The notes under the pieces: generated by a model
Database searches by the model: none
The model's input: only the letters and a program-made list of their open reading frames with translations
What the model was told of the DNA's origin: nothing
Shown: positions 44,713-56,790 of the stretch, in pieces
Layout of the letters: each line of letters starts with the position of its first letter
Numbering within the stretch: the stretch's first letter is position 1
Made by a program: the position numbers and the translations under genes
NCBI RefSeq assembly: GCF_000972845.2
Contig: NC_040011.1
Span: 22,805,062-22,869,061 of the forward strand
Length of the DNA stretch: 64,000 nucleotides
Direction: 5' to 3'
DNA from: Larimichthys crocea
Lineage: Eukaryota > Chordata > Actinopteri > Sciaenidae

Positions 44713-46937
44713 ACCCTAATCCTCTGCTCTCCTGTTGTGCAAACCATCAGCAAACCATCTTGGATAAAGTATTAAGTAGTAAGTATTAAGTATTTAAAAA
44801 ATCTGGATATTGAACCCTTCCCATCCCAGATTCTATGCTTATACATAATCTGTGATTTCCACATTTTGCCTAACTTTGATTGAACAAGTTGGAAGTTAGA
44901 AAGATCATTAGATGGGAGGACAAGTGAAAAAGGCAGCATGCAGAAAAAGAGAGAGGTGGGGAAGTGAAGTGGGGTCGAGGCACCACCTGCTCCAAATGTT
45001 TGCGGCCATAAATCTTCTGTGCGCTAGTTGCACCATGCATGCTGCTACAAAGATTGATAAACACTAAGTCAAAGGTGCAAAATGTACTTGCTACCCAAAT
45101 GCAAGTGTGAGTAGTTTTTCATGGTCCTCGGGTAGTTTTGAAGGAGTTACTGCTTATTTGAGCTGAGGCATTTACATTTTTTCTTGGGGTCACAGCTGCT
45201 GACAGAAATAGTTGTGTTGGGTTTGTTAAAGTTTTGTTAGGTTTTACAGATTTAGATAAATGAAATGCTTAAATGATGAATAAAAACTGTAGGTATTAAA
45301 TGTGTATTCCTTTAATAAAAACAGATGATGGCATTTGTGATCTTGAAAGCTCAGAAGGTTACAAAGCTGGACTATAAGTTAGAACCACAGATAGGCTGAT
45401 TAGATCAAACACAAATATTTCAAAGTTCAGATAATTAGTAAATGTAAAATTTCACTCTTGACCTTAGAAATAGTAGTTTTTGCAAAATAATCTCACTCAA
45501 GGTAAACATGTGGTTACCTCATGGCTTTCATTCATCAGAGGTACTGAGCAAACTCCACCAACTGAAGGCTGTAAAATGTATCTGAAAGCTGCAGAACCTT
45601 GAGAACATTTTATTTTGTCAAATTAGATAAATTTTTTTTTTTTTACCTAGTGGCAAGAGCTCTGTGCTGAATAATATTAGCTGATGTTATGTTTATCTCT
45701 GGATTTCACATTGACATCATTGAACCCGTGAAAGTTAAAGTTAGTCTTTTGGTCTGCTTACTGAAACTGAACCTTCCACCTTTACAAAATATTAACTGAA
45801 ACTTCAATCTGAAGAGTAAACCAACATTTCTGAGCTCATCTAGTTGGGTCTTTTACTTTCTAAAATACATAAAGTTCTGTTCATAAAATACCATTAAATA
45901 AGGACTCAAGTTACCTCCATATAAGTTATCTAATTTATTTAAAATTAATGCTAAAAGAGTCATTTTACTTTGTATATGTCTCCAGTTATTACATTACCTA
46001 ATGCAGTACAGTGAGTCCTTTTAGGGCCTATTCAGGTCTGGCCATTAACATCTGCAGTTGGGAAAGTCACTTTCAACAGCACATTATATAAACTCACATG
46101 TTAATGCAAAAGCTAAGGAGGATAAACAATTATATTCTTCCAGATGAGACCCCTCTGACGTTCGTCTACCCCCGCTCGTGATGAAATCGCATGAGATCAA
46201 GTTGCTGGAATGCACCAGCGGTCTCGGTTCTACTGGGACTAATCGGTGGGGTTTGCTGAGCCTCGTATGGACACACGGGGCTCGCATCTGATCCCAAACA
46301 GCTGCTTAGCAGACAGGGCCTGCAACTGAGAATGCCCAATCCAAACTCTTGCTCCAGTCCAGGCAGGCACATTTGAAAAACATTGCTCTGACCCTCAGAG
46401 GGTCGCGACCCTGCAGTAAATGTATTTTGGCATATTGGGTTGGGAAAAGCACCTGTCATCTCGCTGAGTGTTTTCAGAGTGAGTTATTTTCAGCAAACAT
46501 GCATTCATTTGTGTTTGCAGCAGACCTTTGGTAGATTTTCTGATAAAGGTTTTTTTGGAAAAGATCGGTTCCTCAAAAGTTTGAGGTTGCATTTATTTGA
46601 TGTCTTTAAAATTCATCAAAATCACACACGTTATGAAAAATAATCAAGAGAATCCATAGACCTGATATAGCACCACTGAGTAGATTTTTGGTAGACACAC
46701 TTAGTGCAGTTATGTTTAAGGTTTGAGCTCAGTCGGAGGTTGTGAAACTGTGTATGTCGAAGTGATAATACTGTCGTGAAAGTGTTGATTTCCTGTCTTT
46801 ATCATCTGGCAGCCATTTCACATGAAGATAATTAGAGAAATTAGCCACCATGTGGAATGTTTTTTCTTGACAGAGCGAGAGGGAAGGCTTCCAGGAGTGC
46901 TCTCACTTCCTGATTCATAGTTCCTGACTGGGTCCTC

Positions 46938-46938
<1 letters not shown>
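44713..46938. other. gene-free stretch
   Basis: No gene or recognised repeat. Confidence 0.35.

Positions 46939-46980
<42 letters not shown>
46939..46980. repeat. (AC)n microsatellite
   Basis: About 21 uninterrupted AC units; the - strand frame with a Cys-Val run here is its translation. Confidence 0.95.
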
Positions 46981-46985
<5 letters not shown>

Positions 46986-47650
46986 ATCCCTCAGTTTTAC
47001 AACCACTATCTTTCCCTCGTTGCTTCTCTTTTTTTCTCTTCTAGATCACACACCATGTATGTGCATGCACGCTAAGAGACACACAAAAACCAGAGCTCAA
47101 CCAGATGTTTTGCATTAAAAAGCAGCGAGGCTCTCTCCTGAAAGCCCCCGCCGAAAACTACTTTGAGTCTCATTATTACTCCTCTATCTAGCTCTCTTTT
47201 GTTTAAAGTCCTGCTGTGTTGAGTTAGAATTCACTTTATTATCTGACACAGGAGCAATCGACACTTATTCACCTTTAAATATCAACTTTTCTTTAAAAGT
47301 ACATTGTAAGCCCTGCTGTCTTAGTGTCTGGCCTTGACACCTGTCATTCATGACAGTGAAACAGTATGTAACCAGGGACTGACATCCGTGAAGTTACATT
47401 CCCTAAAATAACTGAGACTGAGTCTGTGAGATTTTGAGTCTGTATGCTTCACTCCTTTGTTTTTTTTTTGTGTGTGTTTTTTTTCATGTCTCAGTTGATG
47501 TGAGATCACTAGCACCAGCCTGATAGCAAAATCCCAGCTCACAATGTGCAGAGCAAATTCTGAATATCAGTTCATTCTAATGGAAGGTAAATGGAGCAGT
47601 TTTATCCTGTACACACCCATTTCTACTGTATTTCTACAGCTGTGAGTGCT
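46981..47650. other. gene-free stretch
   Basis: No gene or recognised repeat. Confidence 0.35.
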
Positions 47651-47708
47651 ATTGTGGCTTTGTGTCAAAGTAAAGCCATATTGCTTTACTTTGACACAAA
47701 GCCGCAAT
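47651..47708. other. 25-bp hairpin, fully paired
   Basis: ATTGTGGCTTTGTGTCAAAG plus TAAAG (47651-47675), an 8-nt loop CCATATTG, and the inverse arm 47684-47708. One position is T opposite G, a wobble pair in RNA, so all 25 positions pair. It could be a small miRNA-like hairpin or the core of a palindromic mini-transposon. Total 58 nt, slightly short for a pre-miRNA, and the loop is small. Confidence 0.75.
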
Positions 47709-49329
47709 ATATGATGCAACAGAGGTGTGTCACTCTGTGGCTCTCTATCCACCTGTTTTTATGCACGTTTTTAATTTTCACATGAAGAAAAAAGAGTGGA
47801 TAAGCTGAAAAATCCGAAAAAGAAAATCTAAATATTGCAATAAAGATTTTGCACCTACTGACTTACAGAAAGCACGTGACAAACTTCCACTGAAGCTTCC
47901 ATTTCATGATGAAAAATAGCAGCAGATGAAAACGTCTGTGTAGAGCAATGAGAAGACAGTAATCTTCAATGAATGAATTCATAAAACAAACATAAATATT
48001 ATATTTCCATAAAATGTTCTACATTGTTTTCATTGTTTTAGAATCTTTCTTCTTCTGTAATGATGTAATAGGACCTGACTGAAAAGTTGGCATCACCAGC
48101 TGTTTAAATTGACAAACAAGCTCCTAATAACTGGTAATAAATGATAGTGGAAACATGCATTAATTTGCATTTTATCTTGAAAGTTTTCTGGAAACTGTCA
48201 CAATTTTTGTTACATTCGGGTGCAAACCTAGCTAATGTTATGCTAGGTAACTGGACAGTTGGTGCAGTTACTGCAAGACTCACTATCACTGGGGTTATCG
48301 TTTGATACCGGGTCTATCTTGATTTGGAGACTTAATAGATTTTGGTGGCAGATGGACAGTTTTATATGGTTCATAGGAGAAAAAGAAGAAGCCAAAGTAA
48401 ACTGGTTAAAAGGTGTCCATTTCAGTTTGGATATATCTCTGACACTAGGATAGGCAACATCACTATCCATATGTAAACACACCCTTGTGTCCCTTGTTGT
48501 GATGTGAAAAGAAGTGCATATTTCAACTTGAAGTGGTGTGTCAGCGCATGAGAGTTTTGCAATATTTCAGTTCATGTCAGAGTTTGTGCTGTCAGTCCAA
48601 AGTCCTCAGCACTGGGTGCTAGAACAGATACAGGATGTGTTCCTAAATTAGTGCCATCTCTTCTCAAATTCCTCCTGCACCTCTTTTCTCCAATGGCTCT
48701 TTACTCTTTACTCCCACGTCCTGACGATGACAGCCAGGTTCCTCTCCTGACATTCCAACTCTGCTTGCTGCTCACCACCACCACGTCCCATATCCCATCT
48801 CATCTCATCTCACTCCTGCCAGCATACCTTTCATTTCTGGATTTTGACAGAGCATTATTTTAAATGCAAATAGGATTCCTCCTTGCAGGAATCCTGTCGG
48901 TTGATATTCACTGATGGGAATAGAGGGGTATGCATGATAGGGCTCCAAGGTCAAGCACAGGGGTGGGGTCCTTGTTTTATACTATATTGCCCTTAAATTG
49001 AAAGGATAAAACTTTATTTTCTAAAGAAACATTTGTAAAATAGAATCTATTGGTGAAGAATGTGACACAGTCTGACACATGCATGTGTGTCCAGAAAGTT
49101 TTAAAACATGTCAGACTTTGCTCAAAAACTGGATTTATAGTCAATGCAAGGGGTTAACAGGAGTCCTGCCATAGATAACTATGGCGTTTGTTTTAATTTA
49201 GGTTTCACCCATCGCAACTGTCTCCTAGAAATTACATTTGTATGTTACAAAATTGTTTTCATAATTACATTGTGGTGACAACGTAATTCCTGCCTGGATT
49301 ATGTTCACAGACATTTCTTTGAGTGAATG
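47709..49329. other. gene-free stretch
   Basis: No gene or recognised repeat. A pyrimidine-rich patch with 'catctcatctcatctcac' lies at about 48790-48815. Confidence 0.35.
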
Positions 49330-49530
49330 ATACACTACATTTATGTAACGCACTGAGGTTGAAAGAAGGTGATTGGGGTGTATGGCTGGAGTACAAAGTG
49401 CAGGACTGTGAGTCCAGACTCTGGTCTCTGGTTAGGTTTAGGAAACAAAAGCACTTTGGTCCAGGTAAAGATTGTGACTTTGGTTAAATGTAGAATTGTG
49501 AGAATTGCCTATTTTGGTGGAAAACAAATG
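49330..49530 (+). repeat. dispersed repeat, second copy of 15650 family
   Basis: Shares ordered phrases with 15650-15830: 'acactacatttatgtaa', 'acaaagtgcaggactgtgagtccagac', 'aggtttaggaaacaaaagcactttggtcc'. Diverged, so both are old copies. Confidence 0.6.
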
Positions 49531-50749
49531 AAATAAATTGTAAGTAAATATCTTACTGATTTAGTTACATTTTTAATGAATATATCCTCCTACGTAAGTC
49601 ACCTAACATACTTTCCCTTAGACAGTATTAGCTGGTGCATATTTGTTGTATATTGACGTTGTTTCTAGGAGGGCTGCACGTCATATCACCACAGCAATGC
49701 TAGATGCATGTTTTGTGCATGATCAGGCTGCATGGTACTTTAAAGTGAGACTACCTGTATGTAACTTTTGGAGACAATGGTCACTTTGGCCATATCTTGT
49801 CAATTATGGGATAACGACACATTGGATTTCCAGAAGTTATTGGTAGTGTAATAGTAGCACAAGTGGCACAAGACTCATCACTCTGGTTTGTCCACTATGT
49901 CAAATTAGCTCCTGGCATTCTTCCTGGGGCCTTAGTGGTTACATTTTATAAGATGTGCACATCTTTTTATGATGTTTGGGATGACTGCTGCAATGCTGCA
50001 GGATTTTACCGAGGTTTTGTAGAGCTTTAGTAGAGCAAGTGTTGCGATGGCTACTTCTGGGAAGTTGCTACAGTGCTGCTAAGATTTTGCTTAATATCTT
50101 CTTAGAGCTAAAACTAAATTTAAAAAATAAATTCATTTACTTTTCTTTACAGAAATGAATAAAATACAGAAATACTGTAAAGACTGTATGGAAGTATAAC
50201 CTGTATATATTTTCTAAGTTTTCTTGCACCTCTGAAACCACCTCGCAACCCTCTGTGAAACTTGAGTGACTCCTAGTGGGACCCCCAGTTTGGGAACCAG
50301 TGGTTTATACGATCCCCCATTAATTCTTGATTTGAATGCATCCCTGAGAGTGTTTAATGCACAAAAATACGTAGTGCTAGATGTTTTTTGTTTTTGTTTT
50401 TGCTACGTGGTTGCTAAGATCATTTTTGCGGTTGCAATGTTATCACTATGTGTTAGCTAGGACTGATACTTGGGACTGAGTGGAGTATGTTAAAACATGA
50501 GCATTAAAGTGCCTTCACAACAACAAATTTAAAAGAAATCTTATATCATTGTTACTGCAAAAGGACATAAAGCTGTTCACCTGTCTGTAATGTTTGCTTT
50601 CTTTCTTGCTTTATTTTCTGAACACAGCTTTTTCTCTATAGGATAATTCGAGGAAGTGTTTGTTACATACTGTAACTGTGTCCATTAACCTATACCACCA
50701 AAATAATGACACTACTACTCCATACCTGCAATGGCCTGGTGACATTGCT
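49531..50749. other. gene-free stretch
   Basis: 'ccccagtttgggaaccagtggtttata' at about 50284-50309 resembles the end of a DNA-transposon repeat. No gene supported. Confidence 0.35.
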
Positions 50750-50803
50750 GTACTACTGTAAGTCTTTGTGGATAAAGGTGATCTAAATCGTGAAATGTAA
50801 ATG
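50750..50803 (+). mobile_element. L2-clade LINE/SINE-like 3' tail
   Basis: 'tactactgtaagtctttgtggataaaggtgatctaaatcgtgaaatgtaaatg' resembles the fish 3' tail 'gtaagtcgctttggataaaagcgtctgctaaatg..taaatgtaa' shared by UnaL2-type LINEs and their partner SINEs. Only the tail is recognisable; the upstream boundary is unknown. Confidence 0.5.
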
Positions 50804-53800
50804 ACTATGACTGAAGTTCTATCTGAAGGGATCTTTGGTAATTGGACACGGAGTTGGAGGTTAATGGGAGTCAGGACATGGTTATGTGTAGAAATCGAAG
50901 GAGAACACTTTATGGGGCTTTCAGCTTCTGAATGTTACAGCAATGTCACTTTTGCTCTAAAGGCAAATTGCGCTGGAAATATATGACCCATAAAGTCTGT
51001 CAAAGCTTGGTGCATGTGTGGCAAGGCATGAAAATGTGCCATAAAAGGAGACCAAAAAAAAAAAAAAAAGAACAAAAAAGTTGGTTGATGTCTGGTTGTG
51101 TGTGCCATGTGTCACTGTGTAGGGGAATAGAGGGGGAAGGCTGCACCGTATGTGCATTTATAATACATATATTTGGTAGTTTAACAGGTATCGTTGTTAC
51201 AATGGCAGCAGTTCACCACCAGGCTCATTGCCACTTAAAAAGCTTGCTGCTGTTGTAAAAAAAAAAAAATCTTAAAAGCTTTTTTTTTAACATTCATTTA
51301 GCCTTGGCTTCATCTTTTTGTGATGTTTTATGACCCATTACCCATTGAAACTTCTAACTAATTCTTTCAAGCATAATGTGTCTGCTACCGAGCAAATAAG
51401 CCTTACTTTCTTCATCATGAAAAATGTAATTTTGTGGATACACTCAGTAACGGAGACATGCACCATAGCCTTTTAATAACACTAATGCCTCGGCCATAGG
51501 AGGGCCATTCCCAGGCAATATTGCAGGTGTTCTCTTTCCCTTAGTCACGGCCAAGTACAAATGTGAAGCCAACCATGATATGGTGCCACATGACCTCTCT
51601 GTCATGTCCTGCAGGTGTAGTGGTGGCTCCATGATAAGTTCCCATCATCAATGTAATCTAAGAAGGTTCTCTGAGTTTTGGATTTATTACTATTTGTTGA
51701 ACTATTGTTATATATTTTTAGCTCAGTTCCCAAAGCTTCTCGTTGCCTCATGTTGACAGCACATCTAAAAAGCGTCCAGCTCAATTTTAAACTGACACCT
51801 ATTCAATAATATAACCAGCACCTATCTGAGTTCACATGCTTGTTATAGGTAGCATTCTTGTCATCTTTAACCCCCATACTTTTTCTGCTGTTTCCTGAGG
51901 ACACAGACATACTTGACATTGTTTTGGCCTTACTTTCTCTTTGTTTGTGTAGCTTCTTAAGGAAGTGACCTGGAACAATTGGCTTAAAATCAACAAGACT
52001 TAAGACAAATACTTGGAAGTGATTTACAAAGAGGCCTGGGGAGAAAATGCTTTAAGGCATTATTTCTGCCTGATAGCTAAGATCCTTTTTTAGATGACAA
52101 ACATCACCTGAAAAAAGATTAAAATGCTGCATAGTGGCTGTAAAAACATGTAATGTTGTGTGTGGCAATGCAGATGTTTAACTGAGTTGAGTATATTGCA
52201 TCCAAAAATTTTAGAGCTTGTACTGACTACCATCTGACTCTAAAGGTTTTAACAATAGGTGTTTTTGGCAGGTTAGTAGATTAGTGAGTACCAATAGGGG
52301 GGGAATGCAAACCTTGAAAATTGTATCAAAGAATGCCGGTGTTGGATTTCCCTTCAGTCTAGCCTCTCCCTTTCCAGTTCATGGGTCAGAGTTCATGCAA
52401 CAGGGCCTGGGGCCTCCGAAATGAGCTGGCTAGAGAGAGGTGAGAGGAACGGCCTCAGCACAAAGTGCACAAAAAGGTCAGAGAGGAAGTGGATCGTAAT
52501 GTCATTCTTTTAAGAACTACTTGCTTCTTTTGGATAGCTATTCGACCAATCAAATATCTGGATGTTGCAACATGGAAAATGTTCAAAATGCTGCACATTT
52601 GGTGTTAGAAGTAACAGAAATGTCCAAGAATCAGTCTGTAAATTTTAGTGTAAAAGTGTCAACTAAAGATGTAAATGACTTACCATCATGCGCATCCTTT
52701 GATTATGCACTTTCTAGAGTAGTTATAAATGGTGACCATTTGTGTGTTCTTGAGTATTATACAAGAGAGAGTAAGTACATAGTAGAAACTAGATAAGAAA
52801 CCACTGCCTTCCTGGTACACAACCATTTGGATAACTTAAGGCCAACGTCATAGGGGTATGTAACCTCTGGTGAAGGGGTTAACAAGGCATTATGGTCATT
52901 ACTCGTGGAGGAGCAGCCCCCCTCTCTGAAAACTACCTTTAAATTATAGAGCTGATGCATATCAATTTTCAGGGCTACGCTAAGTACCACCTAAAGGCAG
53001 GCTAATCTGTGGCGCTGGGAGACTGAATATGGGCTTAGGGTTCTGGGTGTGTTTGCTTTGAGATAAGGAGAGACACTTTCTGTTCATGATCATGTGACAT
53101 AAACAGGGGTTAAAAGTTTCCACTACATACAATAGCAGTGACTGCACAAGCAGTGTTTTGTCAGAATTTCTGTTATATGGTGTATATTGTGTGTGGACAA
53201 CTACATCTACTAAAATTACATGTGCAGACACACCGAGTCTTCTGTAAGGGGATGTTATGGATTAGGAAGGCTGCCATTCTGCAGCTATGCATTGCAACAT
53301 GACATGACATAACATAACATGACAGCAAAAAGGAAGAAAATCATTTAAAACTTTGCACTCTGAAGTCATTGTTAACCATGACTTGGTTGGCAATGCTTTA
53401 TACCAGAGGATAACCAAAGGACAAAAGAGTCCAACCTTCTTTATTAAATCACTCTTGTTTAGAACAAATGGTATATTGTAATGTAAAGGTCTGTCCTTGT
53501 GCCAGAAAAGAATGACAAGAATATTACTGCAGTGGTTTTGCTTTGAAAAAACAATGACATCATCTATTCAATAAAGTATCGCTGCTGTACGGAAGATGTT
53601 TCCAGCCACTTCTATAAATCAGATTTTCAAGATGGAACTACTTCATGTACACCACGTTGGTGGTCTGTTTAACTGCTACTTTTAACACCATCCCTACAAA
53701 TCTATAATTTGTACCAGTTTGTGGCATTTGACGTTTCCTGACTGTCCCAAGCTGACAGAGAGTTAGGAAGCTACTCCTCTCTCTTTTGAACGCTGTACAA

Positions 53801-54759
53801 ATGTACATCGTCACAAATCCTTTGATCTTTTATTCACTCTTCACATCTTTTTCATCTTAATCTTATTAAAGTCTTCACTCCAAAACTGCATTTGGGATGA
53901 ATTACTTTCATTTGTTTTAAATGAGGCAGATCTTTCCACTCTTGACGTCGTTGCTTACAGTACCGTCAGTTTGGCGGGGGCGACATACTGTAAAGCAGAC
54001 AATTACAGTATGTGGTAGGATTCAAACTGATTTAAATCAGCATATTTCAGTATATATCAAATGTATACCTGACACTGTTTCATAGAACATAAGTAAATAG
54101 TTAGATCTTTTCTTTTTGCCAAAGTTTCCTGAATGTCCCTCAGATTTAATCCCAAACACCTCTCATCCACAGTACGAGTACACTGCTCTTCCTCCTTCCA
54201 CACTCTCCATCCATCCTCTTTCATTCACAGCACCCCCGGCTCCTATCAACAAACCCCCTGAGCAATGAGGAATGGGTCATATAAAGGAAACTGGGAGTCT
54301 TTTTATATCCGTTTACTGTTAGTGTTAGCAGCAATTTATGACTCCACTGGCTCCAGTGACGTGGGATACGGGGCAAAGGGAGAGCAGGCCGTCTCCTCCA
54401 AAGCTATTCAACGTCTCGTAACCTTGAAGCCTTTTCCTTTTTACTGCCATTAAACTGCGTCTGGGAGTAAACCCCCCCGTGTGGGTCCTGGCGGTAATGA
54501 GGCTCCTTCACCACGACTTCAAATGATCCAGGGTGTCAGAGTGTGCTTTTTTGGAAAAAAAGTTCTAACACACTTCCTGGCTCGTTCCTTTAACTGATGC
54601 TGAGGCTCTGTGTTGACTGTATCTGTAATTAAGTCACTTGAGAGTAAATTGTTTATACTGTGTTGCAGTGCAAATTAACTGTCTGATAGACCATCAAATT
54701 ATCCATCCATTGTGAGAGGATTCACAAAATAAACATTTGGATGTAGACAACACAGTATT
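50804..54759. other. gene-free stretch
   Basis: A homopolymers at 51053-51069 and about 51258; a short (ATGAC)n-like patch at 53298-53325. The 91-codon frame at 52521-52796 has no domain I recognise. No gene supported. Confidence 0.35.
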
Positions 54760-55230
54760 GTTTTTTGAAGATGGCGATATAGATCAAATATTCTATAGTA
54801 TATGTAACCTATATCATGATAGCAGTATATATTCCAGGTAATTTTCTATGAAATAGCTTATAACAACATACCAAATAGGGATTACAACTTGCTGAACTCA
54901 AATATTTTACTACTATAAAACAAATATCTCAATGTCAAAATATGATCAGATCATGTGGTGATCAACATTTGGTATTCCTTAAATAATCTCTAATGTGAAT
55001 AAAACAACAAAATAAGACTCACTGCTGATGTAATTGAGCCAAAACACTCAAATAAGCTCATATCACATAGCTACAGTAACCATATCCCAGATAGCACTGG
55101 ATATAGATATTAATTGCACAGCTATATTGTGAATTCATGTTCTCTCGACTACTACAATAGTTGAAAACTTTTGTTTGAAGGTTGGCACGAAATTAAAAAA
55201 ATAATAATATATAATATTGACTGATATATA

Positions 55231-55302
<72 letters not shown>

Positions 55303-55649
55303 GACTGTATACTGACTGTACTGATACTGGATATATGGAGCAGATGCTAATACAGATATTATGGAGTAATAAAAAATAGTATAAATTGACTGATATTCTT
55401 TAATACATATTAAAAATATATATTTTCTTAATGATCCATCAAATCTGGTTATCAAATACTTGTCTGTCACATAGATACGTGATAGAATAAGGATATATTA
55501 CAACTTTAAAAAAAACTTTGTTGTCCAAAATTACATCAGTGCACAGAAACAGTGGGAATTTAATAATTATCTATGCACAAAAAACACAAATAGAACAAAA
55601 TTAATGCATCCAAATTACCCCAAGGCTCATTTCCTGCATTATGTTCAGT
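54760..55649. repeat. AT-rich block with long (AT)n microsatellite
   Basis: Very AT-rich sequence with many 'atatc', 'gatat' and 'tatat' words, recalling old copies of AT-rich fish repeats ('gctgggcgatat' type). The - strand frame at 55135-55470 is a translation of the microsatellite. Confidence 0.45.
55232..55299. repeat. (AT)n microsatellite, ~68 bp
   Basis: About 34 uninterrupted AT units, the longest dinucleotide tract in the window. Confidence 0.97.
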
Positions 55650-55775
55650 AAAAAAAGCTTTCATATCACTGCATATTGGACAACTAATATGCCAATATTG
55701 ATATATCTACGGCAGGCCAATACAGGCCGATAAAATCTGCATACTAATATATAGGCCAGGCTCTAGTACAGACTG
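55650..55775 (+). repeat. dispersed repeat fragment
   Basis: 'catattggacaactaatatgccaatattgatatatct.cggcaggccaatacaggccgataaaatctgcatactaatatataggccaggctctagta' resembles the end of a common fish repeat ('atcggcatctgccacataaatatataggtcaggctcta'). Confidence 0.45.
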
Positions 55776-56489
55776 GTATACCAGGGCGCTTAATAGTAGC
55801 CTGGTATATATGGTATATAAATCATATATTGTATATATCCCATAGTTATGGTTATTTCAACATCCCCAGATTGATTGTGTTGTTGCATGTCATACAACTT
55901 TTCATTTACTCTCACCATGTCTTGTCTGTATCCCTACTGTGACCTGTTCAATAAAGGCAAAACACTATGAACCATAAGACCACTGAACTTCTGCTCCAAT
56001 GTAAGACTTCATCTAGGATTTGCCAGACAAACAGGCAAATCCTGTGATGTGAAAAATGTTATCATAAAGTAGGTGGTATTCAATGCAGGTTAATCATCAA
56101 CAAACAGCCTCCACACCTCAGCTTCTCTTACACTGTTGGTCGTGAATTTATGGCGTTCCACACATTCCAGGATGCAGTGCGGTAATTCACTTTTCTGGTG
56201 TGTCAACTTTTCTATGTGCTGCCCCACCTACCTCTGCATCAATCAAGTCCCGTCAATAGCCCCAAACAAAAATGAATTTGTTGCTTTAACTCAAAGCTCT
56301 GTGTATGACCATTTATATGTAGCTACTGAAGTAGGTAGCAAGTTTTTTGTAAAAATTCTCCTGCAGCTTAAGATGGAATGATAGCTGCTTCTTTTCAGGA
56401 GAATTTGTGTAAGTTGTGTAATTACTTGATTGATTGAATCAATCACTTCACACATATCCAATGTGTTTTTCTATATTGTGACATTTCTA
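55776..56489. other. gene-free stretch
   Basis: No gene or recognised repeat. Confidence 0.35.
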
Positions 56490-56790
56490 TTGCCCTTTAT
56501 AGAAGCATAGTGTAACTGTTTTCCAACTCCAGTTTAGGTTGCTTTATTCAGGGAACAGACTGATGCTAAGGGAGAGCTGGAATATTCTTCCAAAAGATAT
56601 TCCCTAATTTGGTGTTTTGATGATGGCAGTGAAGAGTGCTGTCCAATGAGTCAAGTCTTTTTCAATAGGGTTAAGATCTGGTAACTGTAAAGGCCATTGC
56701 ATATGATTCACATAATTTTCTTAACCATTCAGTGACCCCTCCCAAGAACAGCATCAGTTGCCATATTTTCTTACAATGTGATGACAAAAG
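56490..56790 (-). repeat. dispersed repeat fragment, likely DNA-transposon derived
   Basis: 'atagggttaagatctggtaactgtaaaggccattgcatatgattcacataattttc...aaccattcagtgacccctcc' matches an interspersed fish repeat I recall ('gagatctggtgactgtgaaggccatggcatatgattcacatcattttc'). Orientation is nominal. Confidence 0.55.

Noticed and set aside
55135..55470. 111-codon - strand frame rich in Ile and Tyr
   Set aside because: It is a direct translation of the (AT)n microsatellite and the AT-rich block around it.
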